NCBI GenBank assembly: GCA_035943635.1
Contig: DASZBX010000087.1
Location: 1 to 64,000, forward strand
DNA length: 64,000 nucleotides
From: DASZBX01 sp035943635
GTDB taxonomy: Bacteria; Actinomycetota; Actinomycetes; Streptomycetales; Catenulisporaceae
Direction of reading: 5' to 3'
Shown: positions 8,250 through 16,371 of the stretch, in pieces
Layout: every line of letters starts with the position of its first letter
How positions within the stretch are numbered: the first letter of the stretch is position 1
Made by a program: the position numbers and the translations under genes
The notes under the pieces: model-generated
The model's input: the letters and a program-made list of their open reading frames with translations, nothing else
Databases searched by the model: none
What the model was told of the DNA's origin: nothing

Positions 8250-10619
8250 TCATGTCACCGGCGGCGCGTACAGCTGGGGGATCGCGGTCATCAGGTACAG
8301 CAGTGAACCGGGCTTGTAGTAGTGCAGCCCGTCCCAGCGGTAGTCGCGGTTCGTGGCCAAGGACTCGTCGGTGCAGAACCCGGGCGGCGGCTGGAGCAGT
8401 CCCATCCCGGCCGGGTGGGCCTGGACGTAAGCCGTGAGCAGGGTGTTGATATGCCGGGTGCGCCAGTCGTCGCCGCGTTCGGGCCAGTACCCCGAGCCGG
8501 GTTCCGGGACCGGCCGGTAGCACGGCAGCAGGGCCAACTCCAGCCGCGGGACCCCGGCGGCCTGCAACAGCCCGACCGAGTAGGCCAGCCGCGAGTTGTA
8601 GTACTGGTCCCAGGCCGGGGTGCCGAAGGTGAGCGTGGGGCCGGAGTCCGGCTGGATGTCGAACTCGTCCCAGCCGCCGATCATCAGGACTCCGATGTCC
8701 GGGCGTTCCTGCGCGGCCCGGGCGGCCCAGGTCTGCGGCGAGCCCGAGCACCCGGCGCCCAGGTCGCGCCGCTCGCCGCTGCGGCTGGTGATCCGGCCGC
8801 CGAGGAACCCGCAGCCCTCGGTGGTGCCGTCGACCAGGTTCAGGTAGGTCGCGGCGTTCGCGGGCCGGTTCAGCAGTATCGTCATGCCCTGCGAGTCGCC
8901 GTAGAACGCGACCGTCGGCGGCACGGCGGCCGGGGCCGGCATGGCGGTCGGAATCGGCGGCAGGACCTGGCCGGCCGGGACGGTCGCGGCCACGGCCGGA
9001 ACGGCGGGCGCCCCGGGAGCCGGCGTGGCGGCGACGGTGGCCCGGGCCCTGGCCGCCGCGGCGCCGGCTGTGGTGCCCTTGCCGCCGATGGTCAGGGCCG
9101 GGCCGTCGTCGACCGCGATGGCCTGGGTGTCGGCCGGGAAACGGGTCGCGGCCCGGGACAGGCCGCCGGCCAGGCCGACCGCGCCCATGCCCAGGGCGAG
9201 GGCGGCCGTGGCGGCGCCGAGCGGGAGGACCAGGCGGCGCTCGCGGACGGCGGTCCGGCAGCGTGCCGCGAGCCGGCCGATGCCCCCGGCGCGGACCGGC
9301 CGCTCCACATAACGGTAGGTCAGTTCGGCCAGGACGAACGGGGTGAGGAAGCGCACCGCCCAGACCGCGGGCGCGGGCCACGCGACGTCCACGCCCGGCC
9401 TGGTCACGTCGAAGATCGGCCAGTGCCACAGGTAGACCGCGTAGGAGCGCTCACCGAACCAGACCAGCGGGCGCAAGGAGAGCGTGCGGGCCACGATCCC
9501 GCCGCCTTCGACCGCCCGGATCAGGATCGCGGCGGCGAAGCAGGCGCCGAGCATGCCCAGCGGATAGACCCAGGGCGTGGTCGCCGGGACGAGCACCACC
9601 CCGAAGCCGAACAGGAGCAGCATGGCGGCGGCGGCGAGGTCGTTGAGGAGCGTACGACGCCAGGGCGGAAGCGGGCTCTTGGCCGGTGCGCTCTTACGGT
9701 TGAGTGGGGTGACGGGATCGCCGCCGCGCAGCTGCGTGAGCCCGTGACCTCGGTCTCGATCACTATCACGGGCCCGACCGCGGCGGGCGACGGCGCCGAC
9801 GGCCAGCGCGGCGCCGATGAACAGCTCGAACGCGCGGGTGTCGGTGCCGTAGTACACCCGGGACGGATCCGTCCACGGCGAGTAGAACCTCGCCATCAGC
9901 AGGGCCGACCCGGCGGCCAGCGCCGCGATCCAGCCGACCACCGGCCACAGCGCGTCCGGCCGGTTCTGCCGGCGCCGGACCACGGTCGACCGCAGCATCA
10001 CGATGAGCAGCGGCGGCCACAGCAGGTAGAACTGCTCCTCGACTGCGAGCGACCACAGGTGCAGCAGCAGCGACGGGCGCCCGGTCCCGCCGAAGTACGA
10101 CTGGCCGCGGGCGATGTACCACCAGTTGGTGACGTACAGCAGCGCGGCCGTGACGTCCCCGCGCAGGTTCGCCGCCTCGCGCGGCAGGAAGACGACGACG
10201 TAGAGGCAGACGGTCGTCAGCACGGCGAACAGGGTCGGCAGCAGCCGCTTGGCCCGGCGGTGGTAGAACCGGCGCAGGCTGATCCGGCCCTCGCGCAGGT
10301 ACTCGGTCAGCAGTAGTCCGGTGATCAGATAGCCGGACAGGACGAAGAACACGTCCAGGCCGAAGAAGCCGCCCCCGGCCCAGGATAAGTCGGCGTGGTA
10401 GCACAGCACCGCGCTGGTGGCCAGCGCCCGGATCCCGTCGAACGCCGCGATCCGGGCCGGATGGTGCCGCGGCTCCGGGCGGCTCCGAAGGCGGTGCTGC
10501 GGCGGTGTGCGCGGTGTCGGCGGGGTCGTCGCGGGCGGCGGGTCGGGGGCGGCGTGCGGCACGCGGGGGTCGTCGAGGGCGGCCGGTTGGTCGGAGGGGT
10601 AATTCCACAGGCGGAGCAC
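8250..10619 (-). CDS. OafA/OatA-like acyltransferase with C-terminal SGNH domain
   Basis: A 789-aa membrane enzyme. After a proline-rich cytoplasmic leader comes acyltransferase-3 domain sequence (IAAFDGIRALATSAVLCYH, GLDVFFVLSGYLIT, RRAKRLLPTL) with about ten membrane helices to residue 470. An Ala/Pro linker follows, then an SGNH hydrolase-like domain with a GDSQGM nucleophile block and a DGLHYY block carrying the His. This two-domain architecture transfers acetyl or similar groups from the cytoplasm to cell-surface glycans or peptidoglycan. The GTG start lacks a clear ribosome site, so the first 50 residues are uncertain. It lies 3' to 3' with the SDR remnant and divides from the LCP gene by a 300-bp regulatory region. 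Confidence 0.88.
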   Translation of the reverse strand: MLRLWNYPSDQPAALDDPRVPHAAPDPPPATTPPTPRTPPQHRLRSRPEPRHHPARIAAFDGIRALATSAVLCYHADLSWAGGGFFGLDVFFVLSGYLITGLLLTEYLREGRISLRRFYHRRAKRLLPTLFAVLTTVCLYVVVFLPREAANLRGDVTAALLYVTNWWYIARGQSYFGGTGRPSLLLHLWSLAVEEQFYLLWPPLLIVMLRSTVVRRRQNRPDALWPVVGWIAALAAGSALLMARFYSPWTDPSRVYYGTDTRAFELFIGAALAVGAVARRGRARDSDRDRGHGLTQLRGGDPVTPLNRKSAPAKSPLPPWRRTLLNDLAAAAMLLLFGFGVVLVPATTPWVYPLGMLGACFAAAILIRAVEGGGIVARTLSLRPLVWFGERSYAVYLWHWPIFDVTRPGVDVAWPAPAVWAVRFLTPFVLAELTYRYVERPVRAGGIGRLAARCRTAVRERRLVLPLGAATAALALGMGAVGLAGGLSRAATRFPADTQAIAVDDGPALTIGGKGTTAGAAAARARATVAATPAPGAPAVPAVAATVPAGQVLPPIPTAMPAPAAVPPTVAFYGDSQGMTILLNRPANAATYLNLVDGTTEGCGFLGGRITSRSGERRDLGAGCSGSPQTWAARAAQERPDIGVLMIGGWDEFDIQPDSGPTLTFGTPAWDQYYNSRLAYSVGLLQAAGVPRLELALLPCYRPVPEPGSGYWPERGDDWRTRHINTLLTAYVQAHPAGMGLLQPPPGFCTDESLATNRDYRWDGLHYYKPGSLLYLMTAIPQLYAPPVT

Positions 10620-10921
10620 CGCGACAGAGTGCCAGAGGAGGTTCCGGCGCCTACCCGGGCGCGCCGGGGATCGAGCGTGGGTTCACCCTCGGCCCGCTCG
10701 CGATTCCGGCGACACGCTCGGCGCCGTCCGCCGCCCGCCACCGAGCCGGGCGCGATGGCGGGGGGCCGGCTCCGGAAGAGTTAACCCCGGTGATATGTAA
10801 AGACTCTTGACAGTCGACTGGTCTACACCAATTATGGAAACAAGCCACCCCGGGCGCGGCAGCCCGCGCCCGGGTCGGCATCAATCTTCCGAGGTCAGAC
10901 CCTTAGCCCCAGTGCGCCTGG
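10620..10921. other. Intergenic region with orphan promoter and hairpin
   Basis: No convincing coding sequence. It contains a TTGACA hexamer at 10807-10812, a DasR-like palindrome, and a perfect 11-bp stem-loop at 10849-10874 with a CAGC loop. The stretch at 10790-10840 is distinctly A/T-richer than its surroundings. Confidence 0.5.
10814..10829. promoter_or_regulatory. DasR-like (dre) operator candidate
   Basis: ACTGGTCTACACCAAT matches the published DasR responsive element core TGGTCTAGACCA at 11 of 12 positions. It sits just after a TTGACA hexamer, overlapping a potential plus-strand promoter, and about 200 bp upstream of the acyltransferase start. DasR senses glucosamine-6-phosphate in actinobacteria. 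Function here is inferred. Confidence 0.45.
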
Positions 10922-10949
10922 CAGCCCCGGCCGAATCCGGCCGGGGCTG
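10922..10949 (-). terminator. Stem-loop terminator after the LCP gene
   Basis: A perfect 12-bp stem (CAGCCCCGGCCG with its complement) closes an AATC loop six bases past the LCP stop. There is no U tract, as is common in high-GC actinobacteria. Confidence 0.75.
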
Positions 10950-10954
10950 AGCCG

Positions 10955-12496
10955 TCATCGGTGCGCGATGGACAGGCTGCCGGAGCGGACCGGGATGCAC
11001 TCGTTCGTGCTGTCGGTCGCGTTCGACACGTGCGAGTCGGCGGGCGCGGTGGCCACGCCGCCGCCGGACCCGCTCCCACTCCCGCTGCTGGGCGCCGCAG
11101 GGGCGGAATACGTGCTGCCGGACTTGAAATCAGCGCCGATGACCACGCTCACCTGCTGATAGGTACTCGACTGCTGCACCTGCGCGGCGGGCAGTTTGAG
11201 CGCGGCGGCCACGGCCTCGGCCTGGTTCTGGTCGCCCGCGGGATAGTAGACCTCGCTGGTCTGGGCCGAGGGGGCGTCGCCGCCGGACCGGGACTCGGTG
11301 AAGCCGTCCGACTTCAGCGCGCCGACGATCGCCGAGGCCCGGCCGCCGACCCCGTTCGCGTTGAACACCTGCACCGGCACGCTCGCGGCGTCGACCTGAC
11401 CGCCCGGCGCCGCCGGGGCCGCGCCGGCCGAACCGCCGGACGGGGCGGAGAACGACTTGTCGTCCTGGATCTCGCTCCACACCTGGGTGGCCTGCGGCTG
11501 GAGCGCGATCACCCGGTTGGTGTTGTCCGGGTCCGGCTCCCAGGGCGAGGTCAGGAACGTGATGTTCTTGTTCGGCACGCTCGACAGCCCGCTGGCCAGG
11601 TCCTCCAGGCCGGTGAAGCTGGCGAAGTTGTCGCTGACCGTGGTGGCCGAGGTCGCGTCCTGGGCCAGGGACACCAGGGTGAAGATGTCGCCGAAGTTCA
11701 TGTTCTTGCGCGTGGTGTTGATCAGCTGGGACAGGAAGTAGTGGGTCGCCTCCTCCCGGCCGAGGTCCGAACCGTCGAAGAACGAGTCCCGGGTGCGCAG
11801 GAACTCCAGCGCCTGCATGCCCTGGACCTGGCTGTCCCCGGCCGGCAGGACCAGGCCGGAGTTCTTGTCGTTGACCGCCGCGGTCACGCAGACCGGCACG
11901 CCGCCGAGGTCCTGGGACATGTCCACCACGCCGCTGAAGTCGAACATGATGAACCCGGTGATCGTGATGCCGGTGAACTGGTCGTCGGCCAGCACCTGGC
12001 AGGCCGGGCCGTCCTGCAGCACCGAGTTGATCATGCCGGTGGTGCTGCCGGTCACGGTCGTGCGGCCCGAACCGTCGGTCGAGCACTCGGGGATCTTGGT
12101 GACCGTGTCGCGCGGTATCGACAGGATCGTGGCGTTGGTGCGGTCGCCCGACACGTGCAGGATCATTTCCGAGTCGGCCCGGGCGCCGGGCCCGCAGTCC
12201 CCGCCGATCTTGCAGTCTTGGGCGTCGGCCCGGGAGTCCGACCCCATCAGCAGGATGTTCATCGCGGTCCCGCCGCCCGGACTGGTCGGCAGGACCGGCT
12301 CGGACGCGCCGACCGGCAGCAGCGGCGAGTGCTTCAACGACCCGATCGTGCTTTCGTACACGTATATGCCGTAGCCGAACACCACGGCCAGGATCACCGC
12401 CAGGACCAGGGCGGTCCATTTCAACACCCTGCGGCGGCGGCCCGGTGGCCGCGGTATCACCGGTACGGTCAGACGCTGAGTCCACTCCTCGCTCAT
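10955..12496 (-). CDS. LytR-CpsA-Psr (LCP) family cell-wall glycopolymer ligase
   Basis: A 513-aa protein: short basic cytoplasmic N-terminus, one membrane helix at about 25-46, then the extracytoplasmic LCP domain from about residue 78. The LCP domain shows MNILLMGSDSRAD, ILSIPRDTVTKIPE, an ALEFLRTRDSFFDGSDLGRE block holding the catalytic Arg residues, and the final helical part. A LytR_C domain follows at about 370-460 (VPVQVFNANGVGGRASAIV), then a Ser/Gly-rich tail. LCP enzymes transfer polyprenyl-linked polymers onto peptidoglycan. The ATG start follows a GGGTGGGGGATC Shine-Dalgarno stretch. It is monocistronic, with a hairpin terminator directly after the stop. Confidence 0.92.
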   Translation of the reverse strand: MSEEWTQRLTVPVIPRPPGRRRRVLKWTALVLAVILAVVFGYGIYVYESTIGSLKHSPLLPVGASEPVLPTSPGGGTAMNILLMGSDSRADAQDCKIGGDCGPGARADSEMILHVSGDRTNATILSIPRDTVTKIPECSTDGSGRTTVTGSTTGMINSVLQDGPACQVLADDQFTGITITGFIMFDFSGVVDMSQDLGGVPVCVTAAVNDKNSGLVLPAGDSQVQGMQALEFLRTRDSFFDGSDLGREEATHYFLSQLINTTRKNMNFGDIFTLVSLAQDATSATTVSDNFASFTGLEDLASGLSSVPNKNITFLTSPWEPDPDNTNRVIALQPQATQVWSEIQDDKSFSAPSGGSAGAAPAAPGGQVDAASVPVQVFNANGVGGRASAIVGALKSDGFTESRSGGDAPSAQTSEVYYPAGDQNQAEAVAAALKLPAAQVQQSSTYQQVSVVIGADFKSGSTYSAPAAPSSGSGSGSGGGVATAPADSHVSNATDSTNECIPVRSGSLSIAHR

Positions 12497-12803
12497 GATC
12501 CCCCACCCTCACCCTTCGGATCTGTCGGCGCGCCGACGTGCACGCACCGTCTCCTCCATGCTTCCCCCTGGCCTTGCCGATCGGGCCACCAGCGTGTCAC
12601 GATCTTGTCACGGCACGACATGGGGGCAAAGCCCGATGTCGGGGCGGGGTGCGGCGGTCCGGGCGGCGTGAGGCAGACCGTTGCGACGGTCCGCGCGGCG
12701 GGTCGGCGGGGTGGTTGGTGGCGATCAGCGATCGCCGAAAAGTTTGGCGGTCGGCGATCGGCGGCCAGAGAGCTCCGGCTGAAGCTCTCCGGCGCGCCGG
12801 AGG
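12497..12803. other. Intergenic region upstream of the LCP gene
   Basis: No coding sequence I can support. Contains an inverted repeat with 10-bp perfect arms at 12729-12738 and 12751-12760 (CGATCGCCGA and its complement), and a perfect 16-bp palindrome CTCCGGCGCGCCGGAG at 12787-12802 touching the stop of the next minus-strand gene, possibly its terminator. Confidence 0.5.
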
Positions 12804-13079
12804 CTAACCGAGGCGGTCGGCGCCGGTCTGTTCGGCCGAGGACGAGGCCGCGGGCTCGTGTCCGGGGTCGGCGCAGCCGCAGCCGGGGATCCGGCAGCCG
12901 GGGGAGCGGGCGAACAGCGCTGCCGGGGCCTTCGGGATCCGGTACTGCTCGCCGGTCGGCACGAGATGGCCCTCCTCGTCCGTGACCAGCTGGTATCCCT
13001 GGTCGGAGGGGACCGTGGCCAGCCGCACGCCGTACACCCGCAGCCGGATGCCGCAGCCGGTCGGCCGCCCGGCCCTCAT
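12804..13079 (-). CDS. Small hypothetical protein with Cys-rich C-terminus
   Basis: A 91-aa protein. It opens with a basic strand-like stretch (IRLRVYGVRLATVPSDQGYQ) and VTDEEGHLVPTGEQYRIP, then a Cys-rich SPGCRIPGCGCADPGHEP segment that could bind metal. The start ATG overlaps the stop of the upstream DUF5999-like gene as ATGA, which fixes it and makes the two a coupled pair. I do not recognise the family. The pattern of three cysteines and a nearby His suggests a small zinc-binding element, but this is inference. Confidence 0.6.
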   Translation of the reverse strand: MRAGRPTGCGIRLRVYGVRLATVPSDQGYQLVTDEEGHLVPTGEQYRIPKAPAALFARSPGCRIPGCGCADPGHEPAASSSAEQTGADRLG

Positions 13080-13297
13080 GCGACGTCCCCGATCCGGACC
13101 GGGTGCGGGGCTGCGGCCAGGCCGTCCGTCCGCCGGACTGTCCCGTTGCACAGCAGGAACCAGCCGAGCTCCGGCCGGGCGTCGACCACCAGGGCCGCGT
13201 CCGCGTCGCCCTCGCCGGCCGCGGGGCAGGCCGGCCGGTGCCGACAGGACCCGCGTTGCGGTCGACGGTGGGGTTGACTCAAAGCCGCTGCGCTCAT
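13076..13297 (-). CDS. DUF5999-family small protein
   Basis: A 73-aa protein. SCRHRPACPAAGEGDADAAL followed by RPELGWFLLCNGTVRRTDG and AAAPHPV matches the actinobacterial DUF5999 pattern: a CxHxPxCP motif, an acidic residue run, a GWxLLCNG block and a terminal PH. The three conserved Cys and the His may bind metal. Function is unknown; in streptomycetes such genes are often stand-alone or near regulators. A GGGGGCGG ribosome site precedes the ATG. Divergent from the GntR gene, sharing a 160-bp control region. Confidence 0.75.
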   Translation of the reverse strand: MSAAALSQPHRRPQRGSCRHRPACPAAGEGDADAALVVDARPELGWFLLCNGTVRRTDGLAAAPHPVRIGDVA

Positions 13298-13345
13298 ACC
13301 GCCCCCTACAGCCCAGCTGACGCGCGATGGTGCAGCTGCCGGATG

Positions 13346-13388
13346 TGTGGTACTGCAAGTGTGTTACGCAACGGCGTGTAGTACCACA
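13346..13388. promoter_or_regulatory. Inverted repeat in the DUF5999/GntR divergent promoter
   Basis: Perfect 9-bp arms TGTGGTACT and AGTACCACA lie 25 bp apart between two divergent genes, 70 bp before the GntR start. Could be a binding site for the GntR protein itself. Confidence 0.45.
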
Positions 13389-13459
13389 ATCATGAATCGA
13401 TTTGACCGATTTTTTACCCTGAACAGCTATTTGCGCCACCCCTGGAGCCGGGAGGATAC

Positions 13460-14185
13460 GTGAGTATGACCTCGTATCGGGAGATTGCCGACACCATCGC
13501 CGAAAGCATCCTCAGCGGGGAGCACCAACCGGGCCAGCGGCTGGCCCCGGTCCGCGATCTCGCCCAGAGCAACGGGGTGAGCACCAAGACCGCGCACGCG
13601 GCCGTCCGGGAACTGCAGGCCCGCGGCCTGGTGACCTCCCGTCAGGGCGGCACGGTGGTCAGCCCGAAGCTGTCCGTGCCGACCCCGACCGAGCGGCTGG
13701 ACCGCTCCCTGGCCGGGCTCGGGCCGCTGCGCCCGGGCGAGACCATCCGGATCTGCTCGGCCGGCTGGGCCGACCCGGTGCCGTCCTACGTGTACGACGT
13801 GCTCGAAGTGCCCGAGGGCGACCCGGTCGCCCGCCGGGAGGCGGTGACCGAGTACGACCGGCGCAAGAGCAGCCTGATCGTGTCCTGGCACCCGCGCTGG
13901 GTGGTCGACCTGGTCCCCGGGCTGATCGGCCCGGATCCGATCACCCAGGGCACGATCGCGGCCGCCCGGGCGGCCGGGGCCGCGGTCGGGCAGTCGCAGA
14001 ACCACTTCATGGCCCGGGGCGCCGACATCCGCGAGTCCCTGCTGCTGGAGGTGGCCGAGGGCGCGCCGGTGATGGCGGTGGTCTCGCTGCGCGCGGAACG
14101 GGAGGGACGACCGATCGAATACGTCGAATGTGTGTACCGCCAGCGGTGTATTCTCTCCACCGACAGCCGGATAGAAGGCGACTGA
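13460..14185 (+). CDS. GntR-family (UTRA-type) transcriptional regulator
   Basis: A 241-aa regulator. The N-terminal winged helix is clear (YREIADTIAESILSGEHQPG, then VSTKTAHAAVRELQARGLV and the wing SRQGGTVV). The C-terminal two-thirds resembles a UTRA ligand-binding domain of the HutC subfamily (VYDVLEVPEGDPVARREAV, LLLEVAEGAPVMAVV, and IEYVECVYRQ at the end). It would bind a small metabolite in the cytoplasm. GTG at 13460 and ATG at 13466 both follow a GGGAGG; the GTG is listed, but the ATG is equally possible. The gene is divergent from the small-protein pair and upstream of the thioredoxin-like gene. Confidence 0.87.
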   Translation: MSMTSYREIADTIAESILSGEHQPGQRLAPVRDLAQSNGVSTKTAHAAVRELQARGLVTSRQGGTVVSPKLSVPTPTERLDRSLAGLGPLRPGETIRICSAGWADPVPSYVYDVLEVPEGDPVARREAVTEYDRRKSSLIVSWHPRWVVDLVPGLIGPDPITQGTIAAARAAGAAVGQSQNHFMARGADIRESLLLEVAEGAPVMAVVSLRAEREGRPIEYVECVYRQRCILSTDSRIEGD

Positions 14186-14270
14186 TCCGCTCGTCCGGGG
14201 TGGCGCGCCCTTGGTGCGCCCGGCCCTCGGCGGCCGGTCGACCGACTTTCTCGTCTGGGGGACGACTGCC

Positions 14271-15431
14271 ATGGCCACTGCGCAGGACCCGAACCAGCCC
14301 GGCGGATGGCCGCCGCAGGATGCTTGTCCTGGACAGGATCCTTACCCTCCGGCCGGGCAGTTCGAGCCCTCTGACCAGCCGTTGTTCGGTCAGCCGCAGT
14401 CCGGCCAGCCGTTGTTGGAACAACCGGCATACCAGGATCCGAATCAAGGGCAGTATCAAAACCCGTACCAGGCTCCGTATCAGGGCCCCGACCAGCAGCA
14501 GGGTTATCAGCAGCCGTATCCGCCGCGATATCAGGGCGGATACCAGGGCCCGCCGCAGACGCCGCCCTACTTCGGCCCGCCGACGCCCCCGCCGGGCGGC
14601 GGCAAGTCCAACCGGGCGCCGATCCTGATCGTGGTCGCCGTCCTCGTGCTCTGCCTCGGTATCGGCGGCTACTTCGTGACAGCTGGCAACGGCAACGGCA
14701 AGCCCGGGTCGACGAGCGGCTCGGCCACGCTTCCGGCCGGCCCGGCGCCGGTCGCGACCCCGTCCGCGCCGCTGCCCGGCCAGACCGCGGCGGCCCCGCC
14801 CTCCGTGGCCGCCACGATAGCCGAGACGCACAACATGGGAACGGTCGTCCCGCCGTCCGGCGCGGTCGGCACCGACCAGCTGGCGATACCCTACGGCACC
14901 AACCCGTCGGCCAAAGTGGTCCTGACCATCTACGAAGACCTGCGCTGCTCATTCTGCGCCAACGCCGAGGCCGCCGACACGCCGGTCTACCAGCCGATGG
15001 CCGACTCCGGCCAGATCGAGGTGCAGTACCACCTCGTCGACCTGGTCGACCAGACCGACCGCGGCAGCACCGGCTCCCTGGACGCGGGCAACGCCCTCGC
15101 CTGCGCGCAGGACGCCGGGAAGTTCACCGGCTACCACACCCTCCTGTTCGCCGACCAGCCCGACGAGACCAGCGACCTGTACGGCTCGGCCGCGGAACTG
15201 ATCGCCCTGGCCAAGCAGGTCCCCGGGCTCGGCAGCCCGACCTTCGAGGCCTGCGTCATCTCCGGCCGGCACGACGGATGGGTCGCGAAGAACTACACCA
15301 GCCTGATCAGCGTGCTCGGCGCGAGCGCGTACGTGCCGTACTACGCGATCAACGGCAAGGAGTTCACCTCGCCGACCGGAAGCGGGTCGGACCTCCGGAC
15401 GGCGCTGCAGGCCGCAATCAGCGGCAGCTGA
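14271..15431 (+). CDS. Membrane-anchored DsbA/thioredoxin-like disulfide protein
   Basis: A 386-aa protein. The first 110 residues are a Pro/Gln/Tyr-rich cytoplasmic tail with imperfect repeats such as QPLFGQPQSGQPLL and YQNPYQAPYQGP. One membrane helix follows at about 115-135, then a Ser/Ala/Pro linker and a thioredoxin-fold domain from about residue 205 with a CSFC redox pair at about 226-229 (IYEDLRCSFCANAEA) and a C-terminal YVPYYAINGKEF strand. Proteins of this type assist disulfide formation or membrane protein folding outside the cytoplasm. The ATG twenty codons into the longest frame is chosen because the upstream part is unlike the family and a GGGGGAC precedes the ATG. Confidence 0.85.
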   Translation: MATAQDPNQPGGWPPQDACPGQDPYPPAGQFEPSDQPLFGQPQSGQPLLEQPAYQDPNQGQYQNPYQAPYQGPDQQQGYQQPYPPRYQGGYQGPPQTPPYFGPPTPPPGGGKSNRAPILIVVAVLVLCLGIGGYFVTAGNGNGKPGSTSGSATLPAGPAPVATPSAPLPGQTAAAPPSVAATIAETHNMGTVVPPSGAVGTDQLAIPYGTNPSAKVVLTIYEDLRCSFCANAEAADTPVYQPMADSGQIEVQYHLVDLVDQTDRGSTGSLDAGNALACAQDAGKFTGYHTLLFADQPDETSDLYGSAAELIALAKQVPGLGSPTFEACVISGRHDGWVAKNYTSLISVLGASAYVPYYAINGKEFTSPTGSGSDLRTALQAAISGS

Positions 15432-15459
15432 ACTGCCCGACAGCCGACGGCAGAACCGA

Positions 15460-15500
15460 GGACGGGACGGCAGGCGATTCGCACGCCTGCCGTCCCGTCC
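15460..15500. terminator. Bidirectional terminator, 17-bp perfect stem
   Basis: Arms 15460-15476 and 15484-15500 are perfectly complementary with a 7-base ATTCGCA loop. It lies between the convergent thioredoxin-like and anti-sigma genes and can stop transcription from both sides. Confidence 0.85.
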
Positions 15501-15513
15501 GTCGTCCGCCTGC

Positions 15514-16371
15514 TCAGGAGGCCAGCGTCACCGCGGCGATCGGCGTGGTCGTCGGCTGGGCGCTGCCGGTGCTCGGCTCCACACTCATCGCGATCGTCTT
15601 GGCGCCGTCCAGGTTCCCGGTGAAGGTGGCCGTGATCCGGCCGTCCACCGGCTCGACCACCGGCCCGGGGCGCACCCCGCTGCCGTTGATCATCCACACC
15701 TGGTAGGCCTTGCCGGCCGGCAGCGCGGGCAGGTCGCTCGCGCTGAACACCATGCCGTTGTCCGTGCTGGAGCTGATCACGGTGATCGTTCCGCCGGTCT
15801 GCACGTGCCCGGCCACCGCGTGGGCGTCCGGCTCGGCCAGCAGCTGGGTGACCGACTGGGCCTGGCCGTGCAGCGAGTCGATCTCGCCCTGCTGGTGCCA
15901 GACCACGCCGCCGAGGAACAGGATGCCGACGACCAGCGCGGTCGACGAGGCCCAGGCGGTGACCCGGGTCCAGCGACGGCCCGGCCCCCCGGGCCGGGCC
16001 GTCCCGCCCGGACGGCGGTGCGTCGGCCCGCCCGCCGCGGGTTCCTGTCCCTCGTTCGCCGGACGGCCGGAGTGCGATCCGCGCCGCCCGGCGCCACGCT
16101 CGCCGTCGGCCGCCGCGGCCGGTTCGGTCGGCGGGACGATCGGCGGCAGCTGCCGGGTCACCGCGATCTGCGCCAGCACCCGCTCGCGCAGCGCCTCCGG
16201 CGGCTCGACCGCCTCGGCCGCGGCCAGCGCGGCGGTGGTGGCCCGCAGTTCGGCCACCTCCAGGGCGCACGACTCGCAGCCGGCCAGGTGCTCCTCGAAC
16301 GCGTCCTGCTCGCCGAGGTCCAGCGCGTCACAAGCGTACGCGCCGGTCAGTACATGGATGTCGGCGCTCAT
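15514..16371 (-). CDS. Anti-sigma factor (RskA/RsgI-like, zinc-binding N-terminus)
   Basis: A 285-aa membrane protein. Residues 1-45 carry an anti-sigma zinc-binding motif: HVLTGAYACDALD, then FEEHLAGCESC with the HxxxCxxC spacing. A charged Pro-rich linker follows, then a membrane helix at about 150-172 (STALVVGILFLGGVVWHQQ) and an extracytoplasmic RskA C-terminal domain with KAYQVWMINGSGVRPGP and an ATFTGNLDGAKTIAMSVEP ending. It should hold the adjacent sigma factor until a signal triggers proteolysis. Its ATG overlaps the sigma gene stop as ATGA, giving stoichiometric co-translation. Confidence 0.92.
   Translation of the reverse strand: MSADIHVLTGAYACDALDLGEQDAFEEHLAGCESCALEVAELRATTAALAAAEAVEPPEALRERVLAQIAVTRQLPPIVPPTEPAAAADGERGAGRRGSHSGRPANEGQEPAAGGPTHRRPGGTARPGGPGRRWTRVTAWASSTALVVGILFLGGVVWHQQGEIDSLHGQAQSVTQLLAEPDAHAVAGHVQTGGTITVISSSTDNGMVFSASDLPALPAGKAYQVWMINGSGVRPGPVVEPVDGRITATFTGNLDGAKTIAMSVEPSTGSAQPTTTPIAAVTLAS

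Noticed and set aside
8322..10316. A 664-codon plus-strand frame through the acyltransferase
   Set aside because: It is antisense to a protein with obvious acyltransferase and SGNH motifs and is made of Arg/Gly/Pro/Asp-rich noise.
12538..12807. An 89-codon plus-strand ORF before the small-protein genes
   Set aside because: No ribosome site, no recognisable pattern, and Arg/Gly-rich composition typical of chance frames.
13460..14185. The GntR gene as DasR itself
   Set aside because: The UTRA part differs from the DasR patterns I know and no PTS or chitin genes adjoin it, so the nearby DasR-like box is not taken as its target.
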